In this document: piece by piece, positions 18,167 to 26,901 of the stretch
Layout of the letters: every line of letters begins with the position of its first letter
Position numbering within the stretch: the first letter of the stretch is position 1
DNA from: Paenibacillus aquistagni
GTDB lineage: Bacteria > Bacillota > Bacilli > Paenibacillales > Paenibacillaceae
Assembly (NCBI RefSeq): GCF_900177815.1
Contig: NZ_FXAZ01000001.1
Location: forward strand, 186,001-250,000
Direction: 5' to 3'
DNA: 64,000 nt
The notes under the pieces: generated by a model
What the model was told of the DNA's origin: nothing
Database searches by the model: none
Seen by the model: only the letters and a program-made list of their open reading frames with translations
Translations under genes and position numbers: made by a program

Positions 18167-18203
18167 AAGAAATACCGCTCCAACTTCTTAGAAGTCAAAG
18201 CGG
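18167..18203 (-). terminator. terminator of acidic repeat gene
   Basis: Two-part stem CCGCT/AGCGG and ACTTC/GAAGT with loop TTA, with TATTTCTTTG on the minus-strand 3' side, 24 nt after the acidic protein stop. Confidence 0.6.
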
Positions 18204-18227
18204 CATGATCTAACAGTGCGCAGAGGA

Positions 18228-18992
18228 TTAGTCCTCATCCTCGTCGTCCTCATCTTCATCCTCATCATCATCGTCATAGTCTACGCTGTCCTCATCTTCG
18301 TCTTCATCCTCATCTTCGTCGTCGGAATTGTCCTCGTCGTCTTCATCCTCATCTTCGTCGTCGGAATCGTATTCGTCGTCTTCATCCTCATCTTCGTCGT
18401 CGGAATCGTATTCGTCGTCTTCATCCTCATCTTCGTCGTCGGAATCGTATTCGTCGTCTTCATCCTCATCTTCGTCGTCGGAATCGTATTCGTCGTCTTC
18501 ATCCTCATCTTCGTCGTCGGAATCGTATTCGTCGTCTTCATCCTCATCTTTGTCGTCGGAATCGTCCTCGTCGTCTTCATCCTCATCTTCGTCGTCGGAA
18601 TCGTATTCGTCATCTTCATCCTCATCTTCGTCGTCGGAATCGTATTCGTCGTCTTCATCCTCATCTTCATCCTCATCCTCATCGTCATCATCACTGCTGA
18701 CAAGGAGTTCCTCGTCTTCCTCATCCTCGTCCTCATCTGCTTCAAGATCCAAATCGATCTCGAATTTTGTTCCGTCCACAAGCTCTACTTCTACCTCTTC
18801 AACTTCGTCCCAATCAATATCGGACAGCCAAGCTAATAGAGAGGACTCTTTCTCTTCTGTAAGACCTGCCTCGACGAGATCATCATAATTGTAGCTTTCT
18901 GACTTGCCGTTTTCATATTCAACTTCGATGTCATCAATATTTTCTATTGAATGGCTTAACAATTCGGATTTCACTTTATTGAATTTTTCCAA
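18228..18992 (-). CDS. highly acidic Asp/Glu tandem-repeat protein
   Basis: A protein of about 254 residues. The N-terminal 85 residues look like a small folded region (EVEYENGKSESYNYDDLVEA; then ELVDGTKFEIDLDLEA). The rest is almost only Asp and Glu with scattered Ser and Tyr, organised as nine 13-residue repeats of the type DEYDSDDEDEDED. The TTG at 18992 is preferred because GAGAGGA lies 9 nt upstream; a TTG at 19001 abuts the ribosome site. There is no signal peptide. I do not recognise a family. Acidic repeats of this type may bind Ca2+ or basic proteins; this is speculation. It sits next to spore-coat genes, one of which has a basic tail. Confidence 0.75.
   Translation of the reverse strand: MEKFNKVKSELLSHSIENIDDIEVEYENGKSESYNYDDLVEAGLTEEKESSLLAWLSDIDWDEVEEVEVELVDGTKFEIDLDLEADEDEDEEDEELLVSSDDDDEDEDEDEDEDDEYDSDDEDEDEDDEYDSDDEDEDEDDEDDSDDKDEDEDDEYDSDDEDEDEDDEYDSDDEDEDEDDEYDSDDEDEDEDDEYDSDDEDEDEDDEYDSDDEDEDEDDEDNSDDEDEDEDEDEDSVDYDDDDEDEDEDDEDED
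18324..18674 (-). repeat. nine tandem 39-bp repeats
   Basis: Units begin at GGAA at 18324, 18363, 18402, 18441, 18480, 18519, 18558, 18597 and 18636, exactly 39 bp apart and nearly identical. They encode the acidic 13-residue repeats, and all six frames stay largely open. Confidence 0.95.
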
Positions 18993-19152
18993 TCTTATCA
19001 ATCCTCTCTAATTTAGAAGTAGAAAGAAATACTTGATTTACTCTATTCTATGTAAACTCGATGTAGTTGCTTGGGTAAATAGGGGGATTCACGCGCGGAT
19101 GTTTTGATGTTGTACAGACGTATATTTTCCCTATTAACCTGTAATCGCCCTT

Positions 19153-19180
19153 ACTGATTCTCTTAAAATCACATATTTTA
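19153..19180 (+). promoter_or_regulatory. sigma-K-like promoter of the ytdA operon
   Basis: AC (19153-19154), 17 nt, then CATATTTTA (19172-19180), matching the sigma-K pattern AC-N16/17-CATAnnnTA. Its B. subtilis counterparts are mother-cell genes. A second CATAnnnTA at 19184-19192 lacks a spaced AC. Confidence 0.5.
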
Positions 19181-19212
19181 ATGCATATCGTAGTAGAGAA
19201 GGGGCGAATTCT

Positions 19213-20178
19213 ATGAAAGGGTTGATTCTTTGTGCAGGCAGAGGCAGCAGGCTCCAGCCTTTCTCTTACCTAACCTCCAAAGTACTTTTGCCCGTCGCAA
19301 ACAAGCCACTTATTTTTTATAACATTGAAAAATGCATTGCGCTAGGGATCACGGACATTGGTCTTGTTATTCGGCCTTCACAGCGCGACATGTTTCTGGA
19401 TGCTGTAGGCACTGGAGAGCGATGGGGCATCCGCTTAACCTACATCTATCAGCATCATCCAAGAGGGATAGCAGACGCGGTCAGACAAGCGGAGGCGTTC
19501 ATCGCTAACGATGCGTTTTTGCTCTTGCTTGGCGACAATTTGATCGCGAACTCCTTGGAGGCGATGACGCAGTCCGTCATTCAAAATGGTCACGATGGAG
19601 CGCTCCTGCTTGGAGAAGTGACGAAGCCGCAGGACTATGGCATTGTCGAGATTAAAGACGGAGTCATTATTGGATTGGAAGAGAAGCCTGCTCAGCCAAA
19701 GTCAAATCTAGCCATCATGGGAGCTTACGCATTTACCCCCAAGATCTTCAGTGCCGTTCGTTCGATCTCGCCATCGCAGCGAGGGGAGTATGAGATGACG
19801 GATGCGATATCTTATCTAATCGACCAAAAGCATTCGATATCTTATGACGTGACGTATGATTCCCATACTGATGTCGGGACGACGGAACGATGGCTTGAGG
19901 CAAACCGATGGATGCTCGATAAGCTTGCAGGGCAGAAGAGCGGAGCTTATGCAAGTGGGACGAATACCGTCATTCCGCCTGTGCTTATCGATCCGAGCAG
20001 CAAGCTTGAGCATTGTACGGTTGGTCCTTATGTGGTTGTTGGTCCTCATGTTGTGCTCAAGGATTGTGAGGTAGAGGACAGTATCCTCTTGGAAGAAGTG
20101 TTCTTAAGCCGCTGCAAGCTAAAAGGATCAATCGTAAGCCGCCAATATGCGGTGCCGCCACTTGAGGGGGATGCTTGA
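19213..20178 (+). CDS. ytdA: sugar-1-phosphate nucleotidyltransferase (YtdA-like)
   Basis: A 321-residue nucleotidyltransferase. The N-terminus LCAGRGSRLQPFSYLTSKVL then LPVANKP is the pyrophosphorylase signature with the catalytic Arg and Lys; LLLLGDNLI is the metal-binding region. The C-terminal 80 residues resemble a left-handed beta-helix (IDPSSKLEHCTVGPYVVVGP). It makes an NDP-sugar, UDP-glucose or dTDP-glucose. By synteny with the B. subtilis ytdA-ytcABC coat cluster UDP-glucose is likely, because the next gene uses UDP-glucose. It has an AAGGGG ribosome site, and its stop overlaps the next ATG (TGATG). Confidence 0.85.
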   Translation: MKGLILCAGRGSRLQPFSYLTSKVLLPVANKPLIFYNIEKCIALGITDIGLVIRPSQRDMFLDAVGTGERWGIRLTYIYQHHPRGIADAVRQAEAFIANDAFLLLLGDNLIANSLEAMTQSVIQNGHDGALLLGEVTKPQDYGIVEIKDGVIIGLEEKPAQPKSNLAIMGAYAFTPKIFSAVRSISPSQRGEYEMTDAISYLIDQKHSISYDVTYDSHTDVGTTERWLEANRWMLDKLAGQKSGAYASGTNTVIPPVLIDPSSKLEHCTVGPYVVVGPHVVLKDCEVEDSILLEEVFLSRCKLKGSIVSRQYAVPPLEGDA

Positions 20179-21467
20179 TGAACATTTTGGTTATAGGAAC
20201 AGGCTATGTTGGAGCAACAACAGCAATACTGCTGGCAAAGCTAGGAGCTAACGTAACAGGGCTTGATCTTGATGAAGGAAAGATTAAGCAGCTGCAGAAT
20301 GGAGTACTCACCTTCTATGAACCGGGCTTAGAGCCGCTTCTTCAAGAGCAGATGCAAGAAGGACATCTAACCTTCACGACCAATGCAATGGCTGTGGAGC
20401 AGCATGAGATCATTTTTATATGTGTGGGAACACCATCACGCTATGACGGCAGCACAGATCTATCCGCTGTACGGAAGGTTGCTGAACGTATCGGGCAGCA
20501 GATGTCAAGTCCTAAGCTTGTCGTAATCAAGAGCACCGTCCCGCCAGGCACGCAAAAGCGGGTTAAACGGTGGATACAGGAGAAGCAAATCAAGCCCATC
20601 TCATTTGATGTGGTATCCAATCCTGAATTTTTAAGAGAGGGCAATGCGGTATACGATGCCTTTCATCCCGATCGCATCATTATTGGGAGTGATACAGAAG
20701 CAGCGGGCAAGCAGGTGCATGCGCTGTTCGATGCTATTGAGTGTCCCGTCGTTCTTACGAATCCTCAGACCGCAGAAATGATTAAGTACGCCTCGAATGC
20801 TTTTTTGGCAGCCAAAATCTCTTATATGAATGAACTTGCTAGATTGTGTGATGAAATCGAGGTATCCGTCACGACGGTTGCTGAAGGAATGGGATACGAT
20901 CCGAGAATCGGGCGCTCGTTTCTGCAAGCAGGGATTGGCTACGGCGGCTCCTGCTTCCCCAAGGATGTAAGGTCTCTATTGTCGCTAGGGGCAGAGCTTA
21001 ATACGGAGCTTGGCATCCTAAAGCGAGTCGTTGACGTCAATCATTCGCAATATCGTTATTTGATGAAAAAAGTAAAGCGCAAGCTCGGTCTCTTAAGAGG
21101 GAAGCGGATCGCAATCTTGGGTCTTTCCTTTAAGCCGGAGACGGATGATTTAAGAGAAGCGCCAGCCTTGGCTGTCATTAGCGAGCTGATGGAGCACGGG
21201 GCTTTGCTTAAGGTGCATGATCCTGTAGCAAAGCTGCCAAGGGAGATGCAATTTCCATCTATCAAATCTTTTCCAACTATTGAAGAAACACTGCTTGGCG
21301 CACATGCTGTCATCTTATGTACAGAGTGGAAGGCATATGTGGAGGGAGATTGGGAGAGCTGGAGACCGCTTCTCACAGAACCTTATGTATTTGATGGACG
21401 CAATGTGCTGAATGCAGGCAGGCTGAAGTCTTTGGGTTACCATTATGAGGGGATAGGGGCTAGGTGA
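20178..21467 (+). CDS. ytcA: UDP-glucose 6-dehydrogenase
   Basis: A 429-residue UDP-glucose/GDP-mannose dehydrogenase. GTGYVGATTAILLAKLG at the N-terminus binds NAD; FVC-like ICVGTPS; VVIKSTVPPGT; SNPEFLREGNA; and the catalytic Cys in GIGYGGSCFPKD are all present. The C-terminal domain starts with KRIAILGLSFKPETDDLREA. It oxidises UDP-glucose to UDP-glucuronate. The ATG at 20178 overlaps the ytdA stop; the in-frame TTG just before is less likely. The third gene in the operon is an epimerase, so the output is probably UDP-galacturonate or a related sugar for the spore coat. Confidence 0.95.
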   Translation: MNILVIGTGYVGATTAILLAKLGANVTGLDLDEGKIKQLQNGVLTFYEPGLEPLLQEQMQEGHLTFTTNAMAVEQHEIIFICVGTPSRYDGSTDLSAVRKVAERIGQQMSSPKLVVIKSTVPPGTQKRVKRWIQEKQIKPISFDVVSNPEFLREGNAVYDAFHPDRIIIGSDTEAAGKQVHALFDAIECPVVLTNPQTAEMIKYASNAFLAAKISYMNELARLCDEIEVSVTTVAEGMGYDPRIGRSFLQAGIGYGGSCFPKDVRSLLSLGAELNTELGILKRVVDVNHSQYRYLMKKVKRKLGLLRGKRIAILGLSFKPETDDLREAPALAVISELMEHGALLKVHDPVAKLPREMQFPSIKSFPTIEETLLGAHAVILCTEWKAYVEGDWESWRPLLTEPYVFDGRNVLNAGRLKSLGYHYEGIGAR

Positions 21468-21472
21468 GAAGC

Positions 21473-22426
21473 ATGAATCGCATCTTAGTAACAGGTGCAG
21501 CAGGCTTTATCGGCTCGCACTTATGTGAGGAACTGTTAAAGGATGAAGGCAACGAGGTGATCGGTCTTGATGCTTATCTTGATTACACGACACCGGTCTG
21601 GGTTAAGGAGCGCCATCTGTCATCCCTTCTTACCCACCCTCGATTCAAGCATGTGAAGGATGATCTGTTAACGGTTAACTGGGAGCAACTGCTCCCAGGC
21701 ATTGATATTGTCTATCATCTGGCAGGCATGCCGGGTGTCAGGGCAAGCTTCGGCCCAGACTTTGCGTTATATGCAAAGCACAATATTGTGGCGACACAGC
21801 GCCTGCTTGAAGCGTGCAAGGACAGCCTGGTGAAGCGTGTAATCTTCGCCTCTACCTCCTCTGTCTATGGAGAGAGGAAGGGGAAAGTTGATGAGGATGA
21901 TCTGGTGCTTCCTCTATCTCCTTATGGGGTGAGCAAGCTGACCTGTGAGCATCTGTGCCGCATATATAGTGAGCAGGAAGGAATTCCAATCGTCATTTTG
22001 CGCTTTTTCACCGTATATGGACCTAGACAGCGGCCGGATATGGCGTTTCATCGGTTTATTAAGCATATGGTGGAAGGCGTGCCTATTCCGCTGTATGGAG
22101 ACGGCACTCAGAGCCGGGATTTTACTTATGTTGGCGATTGCGTGCGAGCCGTGGCGGCGGCTGCTACAGCCAAGCATCTTATTGGAGAAACGATTAATAT
22201 TGGCGGGAGAGAGCGAGCGTCCATTAATACTTGCATCGCACTGATCGAGCAGCTGCTAGGACAGAAGGCGAGCATCCGTTGGATGGGGCATCCTGCTGGA
22301 GAGCCGAAGAGCACATGGGCTGATGTATCCAAGGCAGAGAAGCTGCTTGGCTATGCTCCTGTTGTAGACTTGAAGGATGGATTAGCAGCACAAATTCGAT
22401 ATGTGCAGGAATTGTATAAGAGATAG
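21473..22426 (+). CDS. ytcB: NDP-sugar epimerase (YtcB-like)
   Basis: A 317-residue extended SDR. VTGAAGFIGSHLCEELL binds NAD; VYHLAGMPGVRASFGPD, ASTSSVYGERKGKV and the catalytic YGVSK give the full Ser-Tyr-Lys set; FFTVYGPRQRPDMA and DFTYVGD are typical of UDP-glucuronate 4-epimerases. The start is ATG 21473 behind AGGTGAG; a GTG at 21464 overlaps ytcA. Last gene of the three-gene nucleotide-sugar operon and convergent with cotSA. Together with YtcA it would make UDP-galacturonate; substrate choice is inferred. Confidence 0.92.
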   Translation: MNRILVTGAAGFIGSHLCEELLKDEGNEVIGLDAYLDYTTPVWVKERHLSSLLTHPRFKHVKDDLLTVNWEQLLPGIDIVYHLAGMPGVRASFGPDFALYAKHNIVATQRLLEACKDSLVKRVIFASTSSVYGERKGKVDEDDLVLPLSPYGVSKLTCEHLCRIYSEQEGIPIVILRFFTVYGPRQRPDMAFHRFIKHMVEGVPIPLYGDGTQSRDFTYVGDCVRAVAAAATAKHLIGETINIGGRERASINTCIALIEQLLGQKASIRWMGHPAGEPKSTWADVSKAEKLLGYAPVVDLKDGLAAQIRYVQELYKR

Positions 22427-22459
22427 TCGACAACCCGTCATGCAGCATAAACGAAAAAT

Positions 22460-22500
22460 CGTAAAAAAACCTCTGCACCCTTATCGAAGGCGTGCAGAGG
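22460..22500 (-). terminator. terminator of the ytcC-cotS-cotSA operon
   Basis: Perfect 9-bp stem CCTCTGCAC / GTGCAGAGG, followed on the minus strand by seven T residues; 14 nt past the cotSA stop. It may also stop plus-strand ytcB transcripts. Confidence 0.85.
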
Positions 22501-22513
22501 TATTGTCTTGCCT

Positions 22514-23650
22514 TTATCCCCATACGGACAAAATGTCTTGAGCGACTCGGTCCCAATGGAAGCGCTGCTCTGCTAGGCGCCTGCCTCTTAAGCCCATCTG
22601 TCTGCACTCATCCATATTGCTAAGCAGATGGTTCAATTTTTCAGCGTAATCAAGCGGATTATCCGGATCTTCGACGAGAAGTCCATTGTTGTTCATGATG
22701 ATTTCAGGATTGCCTCCCCGAGCGGTGGTCATGAATGGGAGACCCGCTGCCATCGCCTCATAATGAACTCTTGCAAGCGGCTCGTTCCAAATGGAGGTGC
22801 ATACAAAGACATCAGCGGCTGAGAACCAGCGATGAACCTCCTGTGCATCGATATACCCGGTCGTTATTACAGGGAGCGGAGACCGCTCTGCAATGGCGCG
22901 CACATATCCGATGTAGTCGCTGACCCGATTGTCACTATACCAAGCCCCTCCAACGACGACAAGCACTGCATTGGAATGTTTCACATGCGACATGGCTCTG
23001 ACGAGTACATGCGGTCCTTTGTTGCGTGAGAGCCGTCCGACAAACAGGATGACTTTTTTGGAGTCAAGCTGGTGCTGGGCGCGCAGTGATTGGCGTATGG
23101 ACATGGCGGATTGAGATTCCAGCCAAGGGGCAAAGCGGTCGAGATCGACGCCGGAATAGATGGTGCGAAGCTTGGGCTCGACGTCAGGAAAGTAGCGGGC
23201 GATCTCAGAGCCGATATAATTGCTGATGGTTACGATGCGCTCGGTATGTGCAATAACAGCCTGAGCTTCTTCTGGCCTGATCTTTGCCGGATTGAACATG
23301 TCATTGTGCATGCTGAGTACAATGCGCGAGCTTGGAGCAACACTGCGTACCGGCAGCACCATCCGAGGGCGATTGAAGATATGAATGACATCATAGTGCT
23401 CACCACTAGCACTTAAGAACTGAACGACACCATCTGCATAGGTCTCAAACACGCCTCCCGATGGAATACGAACATACCGGACGCCATGAACGACTTCATC
23501 TGCCGGCAGCTCAGGATCATCTCTGCCCACTATCGTTATTCGATGATATTGGCTGATCTGGCGGGTCACTCCACCGATATAGGTTTGGATTGCTCCGCCC
23601 CTAATATTGGGCACCGGCAGCTTCTCTGTACAGATTAACAATACATTCAT
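22514..23650 (-). CDS. cotSA: glycosyltransferase family 4, CotSA-like spore coat protein
   Basis: A 378-residue GT4 enzyme. The N-terminus has RGGAIQTYIGGVT (acceptor-side loop); LFVGRLSRNKGPHVLVRAM starts the donor domain; EPLARVHYEAMAAGLPFMTT is the EX7E-type nucleotide-sugar motif (Glu-Pro-Leu-Ala-Arg variant). Length and order relative to the CotS-like kinase match B. subtilis CotSA, a coat protein needed with CotS. GGAGGAG precedes the ATG. It lies 18 nt after cotS, in an operon with ytcC. It probably adds sugars made by the facing ytdA-ytcAB operon to coat polymers. Confidence 0.9.
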   Translation of the reverse strand: MNVLLICTEKLPVPNIRGGAIQTYIGGVTRQISQYHRITIVGRDDPELPADEVVHGVRYVRIPSGGVFETYADGVVQFLSASGEHYDVIHIFNRPRMVLPVRSVAPSSRIVLSMHNDMFNPAKIRPEEAQAVIAHTERIVTISNYIGSEIARYFPDVEPKLRTIYSGVDLDRFAPWLESQSAMSIRQSLRAQHQLDSKKVILFVGRLSRNKGPHVLVRAMSHVKHSNAVLVVVGGAWYSDNRVSDYIGYVRAIAERSPLPVITTGYIDAQEVHRWFSAADVFVCTSIWNEPLARVHYEAMAAGLPFMTTARGGNPEIIMNNNGLLVEDPDNPLDYAEKLNHLLSNMDECRQMGLRGRRLAEQRFHWDRVAQDILSVWG

Positions 23651-23668
23651 CGCCGTCTCCTCCTTTCA

Positions 23669-25372
23669 TCAAGCTGTCTTCCGTGTTCGGATCTGGCGTC
23701 TAGTTCTTCTTATCGTGCGTTTTGCTGCACTGCGTCTTTGCTGGAGTGAGCGTTTGGCTGTGGTTTGTCGTCTTTTCGTGCGGACTGGCCGTTTTGTCTT
23801 TTGGCGAGAGTTTGAGTAGGAGCGTGAGCTTTTTCGTTTGAGGGAGCTGCTCTTGCCTTTTCGTGATCGTCTTGATTTGGCAGCGTATTTTGGCACTCTT
23901 CTTCTACGAACGGGGGGGGACGTCGCTTCTGCAGCAGGGAGAGCGCTAAAGAGAGGGGGTTCTATGGGCAAGGGATTAACTGCAGGATCCTCTACCGCGA
24001 CAGCAAGGGAGGGTTCAGATGCGGCTTCTTTGCCGTCATCATGGGCTGATCCAGCACGGTTTGCGATCTCCTTCGATTGCAAGTTCAAGGTGGATGTGCT
24101 ATCCTGCTCATTCCATGTCGGCGTTTCTACTCCGTCTAGGGTCGCGGATGCGGTGCCATCAAATGCAAATGCAGTTGCGTCGCTTGATGCAGATGGGACA
24201 ACACCGATAGGAGGGAGGGGAAGGTCCCACTCCATTTCAACAGGTTGAACGATATAATCTCCTGCCGGGTATTTATCGATATCCTTCCACAGTTCTTGCA
24301 GCGCTTGGGCTTTGGTGCTTTCTGTAGTGAGCACACGCTGGAGTATAGGGGTAAGCTCCATATTCATGAAGGTCACTGGATCAAATACAATCTCTTTGAC
24401 GTGCTTGTAGAACTCGTTAGGGAATGCCATATCAATCCATAGAATTTCGAACATTTCGCGATCCATCGGATTGCCTTGGTTGTAGGCTTCAATCATGCCG
24501 CGTATCCAAGTAAGATCCCAGACGCCCATATCGTCCATCGTGCTTGTAATCAACTTGCGCAAATCCCGAAACGGAAGATCATAAGCGACCCCATCCAGAT
24601 CAATAACCCAGATTCCGCCTGGCCCCATTTGGCCATTGGACCATCCATAGTCCTGATGGGCAAGTCCCCAATAGGACTCTCCCATTGCGGTCATCTTGGC
24701 ATAGCTTGAAGTGAGGAAGCGGTCAAGCGCCTCTCTTGCCTGGCGATCAAAGTCATCAACGACTTGCAGCAGAAGATCGCTCCCAGCGGTATCGCGATAA
24801 GCTTCAGCGATATGCTTGAACCAGCCAATCTTTGCAATAATCTTCTCATAGTTTTTGATCCAGCCGTATAGACGGGAGGATCTTGCGGATCCGTGCGGAG
24901 GAACATAGCCTTTGGTATGAAAGTGAAACTCGCCGAGTCCCTTGCAGAGGGCAGAGGCACCTTCTAGATCGATCTTGGATGCCTGCTGAAGCGCAATCCA
25001 ATCCGTAACGATCCAGAGCTTTCCGCCTGCCTCCACATACAACTGTCCCTCTATAGTTGGTATAAGCGCAGGCACGCGAGCTCCTTGCTCCACCAAATAC
25101 TGCTGTGCGCCTACGCTAAATAAGCTTCGCTGCGGGATGCGGTGCAGAACCTTGATGCTCCTCGTTCCTTTATTCGTCTCAATCTTCCAGATGGCCCCGC
25201 CCTTGTCTGGCTTAGAGGTAACGAGCACCATGCTGGACACTTGCATATCATATTGCTTCATTACTTGATAGGCGAGTTCTTCTAACTCAGGAGGCACATA
25301 TTGTTCGAGGACGACTCCCGGTGACACGGTGTCCACCAAGTGATCCCATGGCACGACTTGATATTGATCCAA
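23669..25372 (-). CDS. cotS: CotS-family spore coat kinase-like protein with basic C-terminal tail
   Basis: A 567-residue protein. Residues 1-385 form a CotS/aminoglycoside-phosphotransferase-type fold with the catalytic loop LAHQDYGWSNGQ and metal-binding VIDLDG. B. subtilis CotS ends near 350. Here follow about 100 low-complexity acidic Ala/Ser/Pro-rich residues and then an 80-residue tail (488-567) with 36 Lys/Arg and 20 Ser/Thr, resembling the basic coat proteins CotB/CotG that CotH phosphorylates. The start is TTG 25372 behind GGAGGG. It lies 15 nt after ytcC and 18 nt before cotSA. The kinase role is inferred from motifs; the tail may be a coat-targeting or phosphoacceptor region. Confidence 0.88.
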   Translation of the reverse strand: MDQYQVVPWDHLVDTVSPGVVLEQYVPPELEELAYQVMKQYDMQVSSMVLVTSKPDKGGAIWKIETNKGTRSIKVLHRIPQRSLFSVGAQQYLVEQGARVPALIPTIEGQLYVEAGGKLWIVTDWIALQQASKIDLEGASALCKGLGEFHFHTKGYVPPHGSARSSRLYGWIKNYEKIIAKIGWFKHIAEAYRDTAGSDLLLQVVDDFDRQAREALDRFLTSSYAKMTAMGESYWGLAHQDYGWSNGQMGPGGIWVIDLDGVAYDLPFRDLRKLITSTMDDMGVWDLTWIRGMIEAYNQGNPMDREMFEILWIDMAFPNEFYKHVKEIVFDPVTFMNMELTPILQRVLTTESTKAQALQELWKDIDKYPAGDYIVQPVEMEWDLPLPPIGVVPSASSDATAFAFDGTASATLDGVETPTWNEQDSTSTLNLQSKEIANRAGSAHDDGKEAASEPSLAVAVEDPAVNPLPIEPPLFSALPAAEATSPPVRRRRVPKYAAKSRRSRKGKSSSLKRKSSRSYSNSRQKTKRPVRTKRRQTTAKRSLQQRRSAAKRTIRRTRRQIRTRKTA

Positions 25373-25387
25373 GAGGTTCCCTCCATT

Positions 25388-26704
25388 CTAAGCATTCTTT
25401 GCTGTTTGGAGATTCGTTACTGCTTCTTGGTAGGTATCCAACAGCTTTCGTGTAACATTCGTGATGTGATAGCGCTCATGCACATGCTCTCTGCCCCATT
25501 GTGCGAGCGAGCGTCGCTCCTGTTCGCTTACGTTCAGAATCCGCTCGATATCCGACATAAACTTTACAATGGTAAAGGCTTCCGGGGTGGCGCCATGGTC
25601 GCCAAACCAGCTGTCCCATGCCGCGGCAGCGTTTGAAGGTTGGATTGCGCCGATATATCCTTTTGTTCCATAAGCAATAAATGGGAGCATGCTTGCCATC
25701 GCTTCCAAGGCGACCCGACCTGTGCCAATGACACAGTCTGCTACCTGATAGTAAGCATGGATATTGGTCGTCTCGCCTACGAAGGTAACCACTTGTTGCG
25801 GAAATAACAGGTGCTCCTGCTTGGCAAGATCCGTGAGCATTTTCTCGTCTTTTCCATCTCCAACAATGATCATGTACAGTCGCTGAAAGCCGAAATTGCG
25901 AAGCGCGGAGGCTGCATGAATAACCTGCTTGCATATCTCTGCCTTTTCCCAAGACAGTCTGCTCGCATACAGGGCAATGAGCGCATCGGAAGGCAGGCCA
26001 AGCTTTTTTCGCAGGTGCTCGCGATAGACCTCGCTCCTTGCTTGATATTCACCTGTGTCAATGCCGTTTGGAATGAGATAGGATCTGATTCCGTTTGTTC
26101 GAAGCATCCGCTCTACCGCAGGACTCACGCTAATGATGACCGCATCCTTCAAGTCATCTAGGAAGCTGTGATCGTAATACGTGCCGTGGACGGTAAATAC
26201 AAATGGAAGGTGGGCGGCGCAAGCGACCGCCTTGGCAATCTTCCCAGAAGGGAATTGATGGGCATGGATAATATGGACGGGGTTCCGTTCAACGATGGAG
26301 GACAGCATGTGCATAAGCTCCTGCTCGCGTTCTGTATTCGGCTCATGATTATCCAAGACGAAATCAAGCTCATACACAGGGCACCCAAGTCCAATGAAGG
26401 CTTGAAGAAGCTTTCCTTGCTTGCCGGCAACCGTTACTTTCACTCCCTGGCGAAGCAGTTCCCGAGTTAGGGAGAGGGTGTAGGTTTCTGTGCCTCCGAT
26501 ATTGAATTGATCAAGGACCATCAAAATGTGAAGCGGGAGTGTTTGAGATTTTACTATAGGAGATGTGCAAGGAGTTGCCTGAGGAGGTCTTTGACTGGAA
26601 TCTCGCTTGCTGCTGCGGGCATCTTGCTTGGAATGTGAAGAGGTCAGGGATGCTTGCTTCGAGCTGGAGGTCTTGGCAGATGAGGACCGTTTATTGGTTT
26701 TCAT
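25388..26704 (-). CDS. ytcC: glycosyltransferase family 4 (YtcC-like) with Ser/Lys-rich N-terminus
   Basis: A 438-residue GT4 enzyme. Residues 1-56 are low complexity, rich in Ser, Lys, Gln and Thr, and absent from ordinary GT4 proteins. The catalytic part starts at HILMVLDQFNIGGTETYTLS; IIHAHQFPSGKIA, LIPNGID, LYASRLSWEKAE and GTGRVALEAMASMLPFIAYG follow, the last being a variant EX7E region with Arg in place of the first Glu. AAAGGATG precedes the ATG. First gene of the operon with cotS and cotSA, as expected for YtcC in the coat polysaccharide cluster. The sugar specificity is unknown. Confidence 0.87.
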   Translation of the reverse strand: MKTNKRSSSAKTSSSKQASLTSSHSKQDARSSKRDSSQRPPQATPCTSPIVKSQTLPLHILMVLDQFNIGGTETYTLSLTRELLRQGVKVTVAGKQGKLLQAFIGLGCPVYELDFVLDNHEPNTEREQELMHMLSSIVERNPVHIIHAHQFPSGKIAKAVACAAHLPFVFTVHGTYYDHSFLDDLKDAVIISVSPAVERMLRTNGIRSYLIPNGIDTGEYQARSEVYREHLRKKLGLPSDALIALYASRLSWEKAEICKQVIHAASALRNFGFQRLYMIIVGDGKDEKMLTDLAKQEHLLFPQQVVTFVGETTNIHAYYQVADCVIGTGRVALEAMASMLPFIAYGTKGYIGAIQPSNAAAAWDSWFGDHGATPEAFTIVKFMSDIERILNVSEQERRSLAQWGREHVHERYHITNVTRKLLDTYQEAVTNLQTAKNA

Positions 26705-26901
26705 TCATTCACATCCTTTCCACAGGCGTACACGTATACTGCTATTCTTATGTCACCGACTGCGAAATGGCATGTATATTCGCGGATGGATCTTAAAAAG
26801 TTGTAAATTCAGCGGTGCTTGGATGACCTTTCTATTGCATGTGAATATAGTATAGGAAGGTTAACAAGCGGCTTGAACGACTTGGATAAGGGAGGGCGCA
26901 C

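Noticed and set aside
18324-18674. Regular direct repeats as a CRISPR array
   Set aside because: Units are contiguous 39-bp coding repeats without unique spacers, and no cas genes are present.
18216-18888. Plus-strand open frames encoding Val/Ile-rich or Ser-rich repeats
   Set aside because: They are antisense shadows of the 39-bp acidic repeats; the composition is forced by the GAT/GAA codons of the real gene and no ribosome site precedes them.
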